Assembly: GCF_024508275.1 (NCBI RefSeq)
Contig: NZ_CP101989.1
Span: forward strand, 2,108,001 to 2,172,000
From: Cellulomonas wangsupingiae
GTDB taxonomy: Bacteria; Actinomycetota; Actinomycetes; Actinomycetales; Cellulomonadaceae
Length of the DNA stretch: 64,000 nt
Direction: 5' to 3'
The stretch's first letter is position 1, and each line of letters opens with the position of its first letter. The position numbers were made by a program, and so were the translations under genes. The notes under the pieces are model-generated. The model was given only the letters and a program-made list of their open reading frames with translations, ran no database searches and was not told where the DNA came from. Below, one piece after another: positions 1 to 7,733 of the stretch.

Positions 1-1
1 G

Positions 2-1384
2 TCGTTCCGGCCGACGTACAACATGGCGGTCAACCTGGTCGCGCAGGTGGGCCGCGAGCGTGCCCGCGAGGTCCTCGAGACGTCGTTCGCGCAGTTCCAG
101 GCCGATCGCGGTGTGGTCGGCCTCGCCCGTCAGGCCCAGACGCACGCCGAGGCGCTCGAGGGCTACGCCGAGGCGATGTCGTGCCATCTGGGCGACTTCG
201 GTGAGTACATGGCGCTGCGTCGCGCCCTCACGGACCGCGAGCGGGGTCTGGCCAAGGCCGCCGCCGCGGCGCGGCGCGCGGACGTCGCGCGCACGCTCGA
301 AGGGCTGCGCGTCGGCGACGTCGTGGAGATCCCCGCCGGGAGGCGTCCGCAGCACGCGGTCGTGGTGGACCCCGGCGGTGGCGGCGGGTTCGACGGCCCT
401 CGTCCCACCGTCCTGACGACCGACCGGCAGGTGCGCAGGCTGACGGTGGCCGACGCCGGGCCGGGGCTCCGGACCGTCGGGCGGCTCAAGGTGCCCGGGC
501 GGTTCGAGGTGCGGGTTCCCGCCGCCCGGCGCGACCTGGCCGCGCGTCTGCGGGCACGGCTCGACGAGCTGGACGTCGTGCCGTCGCCGACGCGTGCCGG
601 CGGGCGCCGGGACCAGCAGCGGTCGGCTGCGGCCGAGGACGCCGAGCTCGAGGCCCTGCGGCGCACCCTGCGCGCTCATCCGTGCCACCGGTGCCCGGAG
701 CGGGAGGACCACGCGCGCTGGGCGGAGCGGTGGGAGCGGCTGCGTGACGAGCACGCGGCGCTGGTGCGCCGGATCTCCGGGCGGACCGGGTCGATCGCGG
801 CGGTCTTCGACCGGACGTGCGACGTGCTCGGCACGCTCGGGTACCTGACGACCGACGAGGACGGAGCGCTGCGGGTCACCGACGACGGCCGCTGGCTGCG
901 CCGGCTGTACGCCGAGAACGACCTCGTGCTCGCGGAGTGCCTGCGACGGGGCGTGTGGGACGAGCTCGACCCGCCGGGCCTGGCGGCGGCCGTCTCGACC
1001 ATCGTGTACCGCTCGAGGCGCGACGACGACGCGGAGGCGCGCGTCCCCGGGGGGCCGGACAGCCGGCTGGGCCGCGCGCTCGACGCGGCCGTGCGGGCGT
1101 GGTCCCAGCTCGAGGACCTCGAGCACGAGGCGCGGCTCGACACCATCCAGCCGCTCGACCTGGGGCTGGTGGAGCCGATCCACCGGTGGGCGGCCGGGCG
1201 CAGCCTGGACGCGGTGCTGCGCGGGTCGGACCTCGCCGCCGGGGACTTCGTGCGGTGGTGCAAGCAGGTCGTCGACGTGCTCGACCAGATCGCCGGCGCC
1301 GCACCGACCGCCCGGCTGCGCACCACGGCCGACCGCGCGGTGACCGCGCTGCGGCGCGGCGTCGTGGCGTACTCGGCCGTCTGA
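2..1384 (+). CDS. helY: HelY-type DEAD/DEAH RNA helicase, C-terminal part
   Basis: This is the 3' end of a gene that begins before the window. The frame is open from base 2, and the first residues read SFRPTYNMAVNLV, which matches the conserved post-helicase segment of actinobacterial HelY (Ski2/Mtr4-like RNA helicases). Next comes ETSFAQFQADRGVV, a typical HelY stretch, then a region with a CHRC cysteine pair near the middle. The last ~170 residues fit the DSHCT domain (LEDLEHEARLDTIQPLDLGL, then EPIHRWAAGRSLDAVL). Family members unwind RNA with ATP hydrolysis, but the ATPase motifs lie outside this window. The in-frame ATG at base 23 is internal, not a start. The downstream amidohydrolase begins about 75 bp later and appears to have its own start signal. 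The family assignment is confident; the cellular substrate is unknown. Confidence 0.88.
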   Translation, partial: SFRPTYNMAVNLVAQVGRERAREVLETSFAQFQADRGVVGLARQAQTHAEALEGYAEAMSCHLGDFGEYMALRRALTDRERGLAKAAAAARRADVARTLEGLRVGDVVEIPAGRRPQHAVVVDPGGGGGFDGPRPTVLTTDRQVRRLTVADAGPGLRTVGRLKVPGRFEVRVPAARRDLAARLRARLDELDVVPSPTRAGGRRDQQRSAAAEDAELEALRRTLRAHPCHRCPEREDHARWAERWERLRDEHAALVRRISGRTGSIAAVFDRTCDVLGTLGYLTTDEDGALRVTDDGRWLRRLYAENDLVLAECLRRGVWDELDPPGLAAAVSTIVYRSRRDDDAEARVPGGPDSRLGRALDAAVRAWSQLEDLEHEARLDTIQPLDLGLVEPIHRWAAGRSLDAVLRGSDLAAGDFVRWCKQVVDVLDQIAGAAPTARLRTTADRAVTALRRGVVAYSAV

Positions 1385-1457
1385 GCCGACGGCGAGCAGG
1401 ACGCCCGTCCTCCTCCGCGTTCCGCGTCCGCCCCGGGTGGGCCTATCGTGGGCTGAT

Positions 1458-3086
1458 GTGAGCGCGACCCTCTACCGGCACGGTGTCGTGCACTCTCCCG
1501 CGGACCCCTTCGCCGAGGCGGTGCTCGTCGAGGACGGCGTCATCGCCTGGATGGGGTCGGACGACACCGCCGACGGCCTCGTCGCCGGCGTCGACGAGGT
1601 CGTCGAGCTCGACGGGGCGCTCGTCGCCCCGGCGTTCGTCGATGCGCACGTGCACCTCCTGGAGACGGGCCTGGCCGCCGCCGGTCTCGACCTGAGCGCG
1701 GCCGGGGGAGTGCGGAGCCTGCCTGCCGCGCTCGACGCCGTGGCGCGGGTCGCGGCCGAACGGGCAGCAGGCGACCGCCGCGTCGTGCTGGGCACGGGGT
1801 GGGACGACGGCGCGTGGCCGGAGCGGCGCCCGCCGACGCGCGACGAGCTCGACGTGGCCGGCCAGGGGCTGCCGGTGTACCTGGCACGCGTCGACGTGCA
1901 CTCCGCTATCGTCTCGAGCGCGCTGGCCGACCTGGCCGGCCTGCGGGGCCTGCCGGGGTGGTCGGAGGACGGCCGCGTCACCGGTGCCGCCCACCACGCG
2001 GCGCGGGCGGTCGCCCGTGCCGTGGACGCCGGCGAGCGCACGACGCTGTACCGGGACGTCCTCGCCCGGGCGGCGGCCGCCGGGATCGTCGCCGTGCACG
2101 AGCAGTCCGCTCCGCACGTCGACACCCGCGACGGACTGCGTGAGCTGATGGCCATGACGGCCGACCCCGTGTCCGGGCTGCCCCTGGTCGTGGGCTACCG
2201 GGCCGAGCCCTGCGTGACGGTCGACGACGCACGGGCGCTGCTGGCCGACCTGCCCGGCCTGACGGGCATCGGCGGCGACCTGAACGTCGACGGGTCGCTG
2301 GGATCGCGCACCGCGGCGCTGCGCCACCCGTACGCCGACGCCCCGACGTCGGGCGCCCTGCAGCTCACGGCCGAGCAGATCGCCAACCACGTGACCGCCG
2401 TGACCCGTGCCGGCTCGCACGCCGCGTTCCACGTCATCGGGGACCGCGCGCTCGACGAGCTGCTGCTGGGCCTGCGGACCGCCGCCGACGTCGAGGGCAC
2501 GGCAGCGATCGCCGCGGCGGGCCACCGGCTCGAGCACGCCGAGATGGTCGACGCCCACTCGCTGGCGCAGATCGTGCTGCTCGGTCTGCGGCTGTCCGTC
2601 CAACCGGCGTTCGACGCTGCCTGGGGCGGGCCGGACGGCATGTACGCCGCACGCCTGGGCCCGGGGCGCGCCGCGGCGCTGAACCCCCTGGCCGACCTCG
2701 CTGCTGCCGGTGTCCCGCTCGCCCTGGGCTCGGACGCTCCGGTCACGCCTCTGGACCCGTGGGCCGGTGTGCGCGCCGCCGCCGGCCACCACGAGCCGGA
2801 CCAGCGGATCTCCGTGCGCGCCGCGTTCCGTGCGGCCACCCGCGGTGGCTGGCGCCTCGCGGGCCTCGACCACGCCGGCATCGGTGAGCTGCGCGTCGGG
2901 GCACCGGCGCACCTCGCGGTGTGGCGTGCCGAGCACCTGGTGGTCCAGGCGTCGCGCACCTCGTCGTGGAGCGCCGACGCGCGCGCCGGCAGCCCGCTGC
3001 TGCCCGACCTGGGGCCCGATCAGCCCTCGCCGCAGTGCCTGCGGACCGTGCGCGCCGGCGTCGTCCTGCACGACGCGCTGGGCTGA
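1458..3086 (+). CDS. Amidohydrolase family protein (YtcJ-like)
   Basis: A metal-dependent amidohydrolase of about 542 residues. It has the urease-type layout: an N-terminal beta-sandwich segment (LVEDGVIAWMG), the metal-binding HxH in FVDAHVHLLE near residue 60, a later HVIGDRALDEL stretch, HRLEHAEMV, and the C-terminal Asp in LALGSDAPVTPLDPW. This matches the YtcJ/Nfd-like clan, whose substrates are mostly undefined (amides, formamides or imides). I chose the GTG at 1458 because the hexamer TATCGT lies at 1444-1449 and the MSATLYRHGVVH N-terminus is typical. A GTG at 1437 would overlap that -10-like element. The gene stands alone between helY and lnt, with no evident substrate clue nearby. 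No signal peptide is visible, so the enzyme should be cytoplasmic. Confidence 0.85.
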   Translation: MSATLYRHGVVHSPADPFAEAVLVEDGVIAWMGSDDTADGLVAGVDEVVELDGALVAPAFVDAHVHLLETGLAAAGLDLSAAGGVRSLPAALDAVARVAAERAAGDRRVVLGTGWDDGAWPERRPPTRDELDVAGQGLPVYLARVDVHSAIVSSALADLAGLRGLPGWSEDGRVTGAAHHAARAVARAVDAGERTTLYRDVLARAAAAGIVAVHEQSAPHVDTRDGLRELMAMTADPVSGLPLVVGYRAEPCVTVDDARALLADLPGLTGIGGDLNVDGSLGSRTAALRHPYADAPTSGALQLTAEQIANHVTAVTRAGSHAAFHVIGDRALDELLLGLRTAADVEGTAAIAAAGHRLEHAEMVDAHSLAQIVLLGLRLSVQPAFDAAWGGPDGMYAARLGPGRAAALNPLADLAAAGVPLALGSDAPVTPLDPWAGVRAAAGHHEPDQRISVRAAFRAATRGGWRLAGLDHAGIGELRVGAPAHLAVWRAEHLVVQASRTSSWSADARAGSPLLPDLGPDQPSPQCLRTVRAGVVLHDALG

Positions 3087-3263
3087 CCGGCCCGGCGTCC
3101 ACGTCCGGCGGGTGAAAAGTTCGGGCACGCGGCGACGGTCGAGTGGCGTCCGGCACACGCGCCGCCGCGACACGCGGGCGACACGCCGGGGCCCGCGACG
3201 GGGTGCCCGCCGGGGGCGGTCCGCTGGCCTGCGCCGATCCCGCTGACCTGGACCGACGTCCCC

Positions 3264-3291
3264 TTGACAGGCGAGGCGAGGCGGGTAGTTT
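3264..3291 (+). promoter_or_regulatory. Strong housekeeping-type promoter upstream of lnt
   Basis: A perfect -35 box TTGACA (3264-3269) is followed after 16 nt by TAGTTT (3286-3291), one of the best consensus promoters in the window. Predicted transcription starts near 3298. That leaves about 210 nt before the chosen lnt start, which itself has a second -10-like hexamer. Confidence 0.65.
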
Positions 3292-3506
3292 CGCAGTGGC
3301 CCGTCGTTGCGGGCACCGGGGGGAACCACAGACCACTGACCGGTGTCGCACGGTCCGAGCTCCGACCTGGCCCGCGCGCTCAACAGAAAACGGCAGGACT
3401 CGTCCTCGCCGGTACGAAGGGCGCGCGGGCCGGTTGGTCGGGCCCGCCGTGCGCTCCGGATGGCCGGTGGTCCGGCGGTCCCAGGGCGCTGACGTACCCT
3501 GCTGCG
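3292..3506 (+). other. Untranslated leader or small RNA candidate before lnt
   Basis: About 215 nt downstream of a consensus promoter, with no convincing coding frame. It contains the purine-rich run CACCGGGGGGAACCACAG near 3319-3336. A GC-rich stem lies around 3425-3460, where CGGGCC pairs with GGCCCG. It could be a structured 5' leader of lnt or a separate small RNA. The GGGGGAACC element recalls part of the ydaO/c-di-AMP riboswitch, but I do not see the partner GGGUGAA segment, so I do not call a riboswitch. Confidence 0.35.
3495..3500 (+). promoter_or_regulatory. -10 hexamer for leaderless lnt transcript
   Basis: TACCCT lies 6 nt before the GTG at 3507, the spacing expected when transcription starts at the start codon. 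It supports choosing 3507 over in-frame starts further upstream. Confidence 0.45.
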
Positions 3507-5075
3507 GTGCCCGTCCCGCCGTCCGCCCGCTGGCTGACGCTCCTGCTCGCCGCGGCCGGCGGCTGGTTCACCCGGCTCGCGTTCCCCGACCCCGGCCTCG
3601 TTCCGCTCGCCCCGGTCGGGATGGCGCTGCTCTACCTGGCACTGCGCCGCGACTCCGCGCGCTGGAACGCCCTCGTGGGTCTCGTGTGGGGCCTGACCTG
3701 CTTCGGGCCGATGATCACCTGGGCGGACGAAGCCGTCGGCCCCGTGCCGTGGGCGGCGCTCACCGTGCTCGAGGCGGGCTACGTCGCGCTGTTCGGGGCC
3801 GCGTGGGCGTGGGCGCGGCGCGGCCACGCCGTGTGGCGCAGCGGGGCGTGGCAGCTCCTCGCGTTCGTGCTGCTCTGGGTGGCCGCGGAGGAGCTGCGCT
3901 CGGCGTGGCCGTTCGGCGGCTTCCCCTGGGGACGCCTCGCGTTCTCCCAGGCGGACTCACCGCTCGCCGCGTACATGTGGCTCGGGGGGACGCCGCTGCT
4001 CAGCGGTGTGGTGGCCGCCCTGGGCGTCCTGCTGGCGCGCGCGGTCCTGGCCGCGCAGCAGGTGGCCCTCGGCCGGACGCTCGGCGCCCTCGCCGCCGGT
4101 GGGGCGGTCGTCGCCGCGTCCCTGCTGATCCCGCTGGACACCGTCGCCGAGTCCGGCCGCCTCCTGGTGGGTGCCGTGCAGGGCAACGTGCCCGAGCCGG
4201 GCCGGCTCGACGCCTTCGGGGAGCGCCGGCAGGTGCTCGACAACCACGTCGCCGGCACCCGGGCGCTGCTGGAGCAGGTCGCCCCGGGCGATCTCGACGT
4301 CGTGCTGTGGCCGGAGAACGGGACGGACATCGACCCGCAGGTCGACGACGAGGCCGCCGGCCTCATCGACGGGGTCGCCCGCGAGGTCGGCGCCCCGATG
4401 CTCGTCGGCACCGTGCAGTACCCCGAGTCCGGCGGCCGCTACAACACCGCCGTGCTGTGGCAGCCGGGGGAGGGCCCCGTCGCCACGTACTCCAAGCAGC
4501 GCCCCGCGCCGTTCGCCGAGTACATCCCGATGCGGTCGTTCGTGCGGCACTTCTCCGACGCCGTCGACCTGGTGACGCGCGACATGCTGCCCGGGACCGA
4601 GCCGGGGATCATCCCGGTGGAGGTCCCGCGCCTGGGTCGGACGGTCGTGATCGGCGACGTCATCTGCTTCGAGGTGGCGTACGACGCGATCGTGCGCGAC
4701 GCGGTCGCCGAGGGCGGCGAGATCCTCGTCGTCCAGACCAACAACGCGTCCTTCGGGTGGACGGACGAGTCGACGCAGCAGCTGGCGATGTCACGGCTGC
4801 GTGCCATCGAGCACGGCCGGGCCACGGTCCAGATCTCGACGGTGGGCGTCAGCGCGGTCATCGAGCCGAACGGTGCCGTCACCCAGCGCACCGAGCTGTT
4901 CACGGCCGACGAGATGGTCGCCTCCCTGCCGCTGCGGCAGTCGCTGACACCCGCCACGCGCGCGGGGGACCGGCCGGCGCTGGTGGTCGACGTGCTGGCG
5001 GTCTGGATCGTCCTGGCGGGCATGGTCGGCGCCGCTCGACTGCCCCGCGCAGAGCGCCCGGACGGGCCTGCCTGA
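3507..5075 (+). CDS. lnt: Apolipoprotein N-acyltransferase
   Basis: About 522 residues. Lnt transfers the third acyl chain to the N-terminal cysteine of lipoproteins in the cytoplasmic membrane. The N-terminal half holds a string of hydrophobic segments (for example WLTLLLAAAGGWFTRLAF, WQLLAFVLLWVAAEEL, LLSGVVAALGVLLARAVL). The C-terminal half is a nitrilase domain with the full catalytic triad: Glu270 in LWPENGTD, Lys330 in TYSKQRPAPF and Cys387 in GDVICFEVAYD. A last membrane segment (LAVWIVLAGMVGAARL) ends the protein, as in the family. The frame stays open upstream to 3264, but that stretch reads as non-coding. A perfect 15-bp hairpin after the stop separates it from convergent rbpA. In mycobacteria Lnt is fused or adjacent to the dolichol-phosphate mannosyltransferase Ppm1; no such gene is adjacent here. 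Confidence 0.92.
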   Translation: MPVPPSARWLTLLLAAAGGWFTRLAFPDPGLVPLAPVGMALLYLALRRDSARWNALVGLVWGLTCFGPMITWADEAVGPVPWAALTVLEAGYVALFGAAWAWARRGHAVWRSGAWQLLAFVLLWVAAEELRSAWPFGGFPWGRLAFSQADSPLAAYMWLGGTPLLSGVVAALGVLLARAVLAAQQVALGRTLGALAAGGAVVAASLLIPLDTVAESGRLLVGAVQGNVPEPGRLDAFGERRQVLDNHVAGTRALLEQVAPGDLDVVLWPENGTDIDPQVDDEAAGLIDGVAREVGAPMLVGTVQYPESGGRYNTAVLWQPGEGPVATYSKQRPAPFAEYIPMRSFVRHFSDAVDLVTRDMLPGTEPGIIPVEVPRLGRTVVIGDVICFEVAYDAIVRDAVAEGGEILVVQTNNASFGWTDESTQQLAMSRLRAIEHGRATVQISTVGVSAVIEPNGAVTQRTELFTADEMVASLPLRQSLTPATRAGDRPALVVDVLAVWIVLAGMVGAARLPRAERPDGPA

Positions 5076-5130
5076 CGACGACGTGCCGGGCGGTGCGCCC
5101 AGGCGCGGCTCCGGGACCGGTGCGCACAGC

Positions 5131-5165
5131 ACGACGCCCCGGTGATCAGCTCACCGGGGCGTCGT
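5131..5165. terminator. Bidirectional hairpin terminator, lnt / rbpA
   Basis: A perfect 15-bp inverted repeat (5131-5145 with 5151-5165, core CGACGCCCCGGTGA) with a 5-nt loop sits between the convergent lnt and rbpA genes. Neither side has a long T tract, as is common in high-GC actinobacteria. Confidence 0.8.
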
Positions 5166-5186
5166 GGAGGTCTCGCGGGCGTGCGC

Positions 5187-5531
5187 TCAGGCGCTGCGGC
5201 GCAGCTTGCCCGCGCGCAGGAGGTCGAGGCGCTCGTCGAGCAGCTCCTGCAGCTCGTTCACCGTGCGGCGCTCGAGCAGCATGTCCCAGTGCGTGCGCGG
5301 CGGCTTGCCCGCCTTCGCCTCGGGCTGCGACGCGTCACGCAGCAGGGCCTCGGTGCCGCAGCGGCACTCCCAGACGACCGGCACGTCCGCCTCGACGGAG
5401 AACGGCAGGATGATGGTGTGCCCGTTGGGGCAGTCGTAGTGAGCCTGGAGCCGCGGGGCGAAGTCGACGCCCTCCTCGGTCTCCATGCTGTGGGACCCGA
5501 TGCGCATGCCGCGCAGGGACCTGTTGGCCAT
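5187..5531 (-). CDS. rbpA: RNA polymerase-binding protein RbpA
   Basis: A 114-residue RNA polymerase-binding transcription factor found only in actinobacteria. It binds the principal sigma factor and the beta' subunit and stabilises open complexes. The N-terminus MANRSLRGMRIGSHSMETE and the zinc-ribbon-like core (YDCPNGHTIILPFS, VVWECRCG) are characteristic. The C-terminal sigma-interaction segment reads THWDMLLERRTVNELQELLD, and the length equals the family norm. A good ribosome site (CGGAGG) precedes the ATG. In Streptomyces, rbpA is induced by disulfide stress through SigR. I do not see a clear SigR promoter here, but a TTGACA-like box and two CGAATCGT repeats lie upstream. Confidence 0.96.
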   Translation of the reverse strand: MANRSLRGMRIGSHSMETEEGVDFAPRLQAHYDCPNGHTIILPFSVEADVPVVWECRCGTEALLRDASQPEAKAGKPPRTHWDMLLERRTVNELQELLDERLDLLRAGKLRRSA

Positions 5532-5583
5532 GGTGGACCTCCGTGCCGTGTCGTTCCGGCCGCCCGGGCGTGCCGAGCCCCGC

Positions 5584-5622
5584 CGAATCGTGAGTCGAAT
5601 CGTTCTGCTACCTGACTGTCAA
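5584..5622 (-). promoter_or_regulatory. Putative rbpA promoter with direct repeats
   Basis: Read on the minus strand, TTGACA (5622-5617) could be a -35 box; the -10 position about 17 nt later (TTCGAC) is weak. The octamer CGAATCGT occurs at 5584-5591 and again at 5596-5603, a 12-nt period, overlapping the presumed -10. It may be an operator, but no regulator is known for it. Confidence 0.35.
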
Positions 5623-5796
5623 CGTGGCCGGTGCCCCCGGTGTTCCGGCCCGCCGTGAAGGTCTGGTGAACACACCCTGTCAGGATCCGGGTGGCGTCGC
5701 GCGCCGGGAGGTGTCGGCAGCAACGTGTCACCCGAATGGTCCCGTTTCGCCGTCCCGGGTGGGGGAGTGCCGCCTCGGGTGCGCGCCGGCGGTGCC

Positions 5797-5802
5797 TAGG
5801 GT
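5797..5802 (+). promoter_or_regulatory. -10 hexamer for leaderless aldo/keto reductase transcript
   Basis: TAGGGT lies 7 nt before the ATG at 5810 and fixes the start well inside the longer open frame. Confidence 0.45.
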
Positions 5803-5809
5803 GGTGCCC

Positions 5810-6763
5810 ATGACCATGACCTACCGCCGGCTCGGCGACAGCGGCCTGACCGTCTCGACGGCGGGCCTCGGGTGCAACACCTTCGGGGCGACCCTGGCGC
5901 CCGACGGCGTCGCGGAGGTCGTGGACGCCGCGATCGACGCCGGGGTCACGTTCTTCGACACCGCGGACGTGTACGGGGGAGTGCCGGGCCAGAGCGAGGA
6001 GCTCCTGGGCGCTGCGCTGCGCGGCCGGCGTGACGACGTGGTCGTGGCGACGAAGTTCGGCATGGACGTGCGTGGTCTCCACGGCGCGGACTGGGGCGCC
6101 CGGGGGTCCCGCCGGTACGTGCGACGCGCCGTCGAGGGCTCGCTGCGCCGCCTGGGCACCGACTACGTCGACCTCTACCAGCTGCACGCGCCGGACCCCG
6201 CGACCCCCGTCGAGGAGACGCTCGCGGCGCTCCATGAGCTGGTGCTGGAGGGCAAGGTCCGGTACCTGGGCTCGTCGAACCTCAGCGCGTGGCAGGTCGT
6301 CGACGCCGACTGGGTGGCTCGCACGGCGGGGACCACGCCGTTCGTGTCCGCGCAGAACCGGTACAACCTGCTGGACCGGGGTGCCGAGGCCGACCTCGTG
6401 CCCGCCGCCGAGCACGTCGGCGTCGGCATCCTGCCGTACGTCCCGCTCGCCTCGGGGCTGCTGACCGGCAAGTACCGGCGCGGGCAGGAGGCGCCGGCCG
6501 GCAGCCGGCTGTCGCGCATGCCGCAGCGGCTGGCCGCGGCGGACTTCGACCGCATCGAGGCGCTCTCGACGCTCGCCGAGGCCTGGGGGGTCGACCTGCC
6601 GACCGTCGCGCTCGGAGGGCTGGCCGCGCAGCCCGCCGTGGCGTCCGTCATCTCCGGCGCCCGGACCCCTGAGCAGGTCCACGCGAACGTCGCGGCGGCG
6701 CTGTGGGAGCCGACGCTCGAGCAGCTGGCGGCGATCGACGAGGCCGCACCCGGGCCCGCCTGA
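5810..6763 (+). CDS. Aldo/keto reductase
   Basis: About 317 residues with a complete aldo/keto reductase TIM barrel. The N-terminus is TYRRLGDSGLTVSTAGLGCN. The catalytic Asp/Tyr are in FFDTADVYGG, the Lys in VVATKFGM, and the His in LYQLHAPDP. The C-terminal NADPH-binding part includes SVISGARTPEQVHANV. It resembles the YghZ/Tas-like group, which reduces small aldehydes or ketones with NADPH. The physiological substrate cannot be read from sequence. The frame stays open to 5624, but the preceding segment reads as non-coding and a -10-like hexamer supports 5810. It stands alone, divergent from rbpA and convergent with the next gene. Confidence 0.9.
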   Translation: MTMTYRRLGDSGLTVSTAGLGCNTFGATLAPDGVAEVVDAAIDAGVTFFDTADVYGGVPGQSEELLGAALRGRRDDVVVATKFGMDVRGLHGADWGARGSRRYVRRAVEGSLRRLGTDYVDLYQLHAPDPATPVEETLAALHELVLEGKVRYLGSSNLSAWQVVDADWVARTAGTTPFVSAQNRYNLLDRGAEADLVPAAEHVGVGILPYVPLASGLLTGKYRRGQEAPAGSRLSRMPQRLAAADFDRIEALSTLAEAWGVDLPTVALGGLAAQPAVASVISGARTPEQVHANVAAALWEPTLEQLAAIDEAAPGPA

Positions 6764-6818
6764 CGCCTGCGCGTCTCTCCACCTGGGCCGGTGGACGTCG
6801 CCTGACGGCCGCAGCCTG

Positions 6819-7271
6819 TCAGGTGCCGAGCACGCGAGCACGGTGCTCGCCGACCGCGACGACGGCACTGACGCGGACCCCGCGGTCGGCGGCGGCGGTG
6901 CGCAGCACGTGCTCCCACGTGCGCTCGAACGAGCCGCGGTCGCCGCCCGCGGCCCGCACGAGCGCCGCCGCGAGCGAGCCGCCCGGGGCGTCGTGCGCCA
7001 GGATGTCGGCCATCGCGACGACCACCTGGCGCACCTGACCGAGGTCCGGCTGCAACGGGATCCCGACGAGCGGCAGCACGACGGGCAGCATCATGCCCTC
7101 CGCGTCCAGCAGCACGAGCCACAGCGCCGGCGGTCCGGCACGTTCCGGGCCGACGAGCGAGAGCATCACCGCCAGGATGTCGTCCTCGTCACGCAGCGGG
7201 TGGTCCGGCAGCACCGGCAGGTCGTCGTCGGGCCCCGGTGCGGCCCAGCCTGCGGAGTCGTGGATGTCCAT
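6819..7271 (-). CDS. Conserved hypothetical protein
   Basis: About 150 residues from the ATG at 7271 (MDIHDSAGWAAPGPDDDLPV). An upstream in-frame ATG at 7322 would add 17 mostly basic residues that look like translated non-coding DNA. The protein is acidic at the start, then alternates hydrophobic strands (ILAVMLSLVG, LWLVLLDAEGMMLPVVLPLVG) with a later alpha region (RTWEHVLRTAAAD). No signal peptide or membrane helix is convincing, and I recognise no domain. It may be a small alpha/beta protein of unknown role. It is convergent with the aldo/keto reductase and faces a 460-bp intergenic region containing two inverted repeats. Confidence 0.6.
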   Translation of the reverse strand: MDIHDSAGWAAPGPDDDLPVLPDHPLRDEDDILAVMLSLVGPERAGPPALWLVLLDAEGMMLPVVLPLVGIPLQPDLGQVRQVVVAMADILAHDAPGGSLAAALVRAAGGDRGSFERTWEHVLRTAAADRGVRVSAVVAVGEHRARVLGT

Positions 7272-7359
7272 GCGGACGAGCGTTCCGCGCAGCGACCGCG
7301 CACCGGTGCGCGGGTGGCGCATCTGTGGAACGCGACGTCACCGGGCCGACGTGTGGTCG

Positions 7360-7391
7360 GTTCGCGCAGCATGGCTGCTCGCCGCGCGAAC
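7360..7391. repeat. Inverted repeat GTTCGCGC / GCGCGAAC
   Basis: Perfect 8-nt arms (7360-7367 and 7384-7391) flank a 16-nt centre that itself contains CAGC-ATG-GCTG. It lies just upstream of the minus-strand hypothetical gene, so it is more likely an operator or leader structure than a terminator. Confidence 0.5.
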
Positions 7392-7443
7392 CGCCGGCAT
7401 CACGGACGACGTACCCCGCTCCGCAGTTGCCCAGCGTTCGCCG

Positions 7444-7457
7444 ATAATGTGCATTAT
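7444..7457. promoter_or_regulatory. Palindromic operator candidate ATAATG-TG-CATTAT
   Basis: Two perfect 6-nt arms with a 2-nt spacer sit in one of the few AT-rich spots of the window. Size and symmetry fit a dimeric repressor site (GntR, TetR or MarR type), but no regulator gene is adjacent. It lies 277 bp before the nitrilase gene. Confidence 0.4.
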
Positions 7458-7733
7458 GTCAAAACATCGCCCTGCGTGGCCCCTGATGTCACCACCGGGC
7501 CGACCACCCCCTCCCGGTACATCGGCCGAGATGGGCCCCGTCCTGTGCGACCGCCGGAGCAGTTCCGCGCGCCCGGACGTTCTTCGTGTCGCCAAAGCCC
7601 GCCGCATCAACGCAGCAGTCACGGTTCCTCTCCGGATGGCAGAGGTGCCGGTCGGGCTGGCGCGACCTGGCGCCACCACGCGGCTCCGGTGCGGTCCCCG
7701 GCGATGTCGGACCCGCGCGACAGAGTGACCGCC

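Larger units (their letters stand above)
7272..7733. other. Intergenic region with two inverted repeats
   Basis: About 460 bp lie between a minus-strand hypothetical gene and the plus-strand nitrilase gene. I see no convincing gene; a short frame starting MSKHRPAWPL near 7458 reads as chance. The region holds the inverted repeats at 7360-7391 and 7444-7457 and a locally AT-richer patch at 7436-7470, likely regulatory for one or both divergent genes. Confidence 0.5.

Noticed and set aside
3319-3400. c-di-AMP (ydaO) riboswitch before lnt
   Set aside because: Only the GGGGGAACC element is present; the conserved GGGUGAA partner and the expected stems were not seen.
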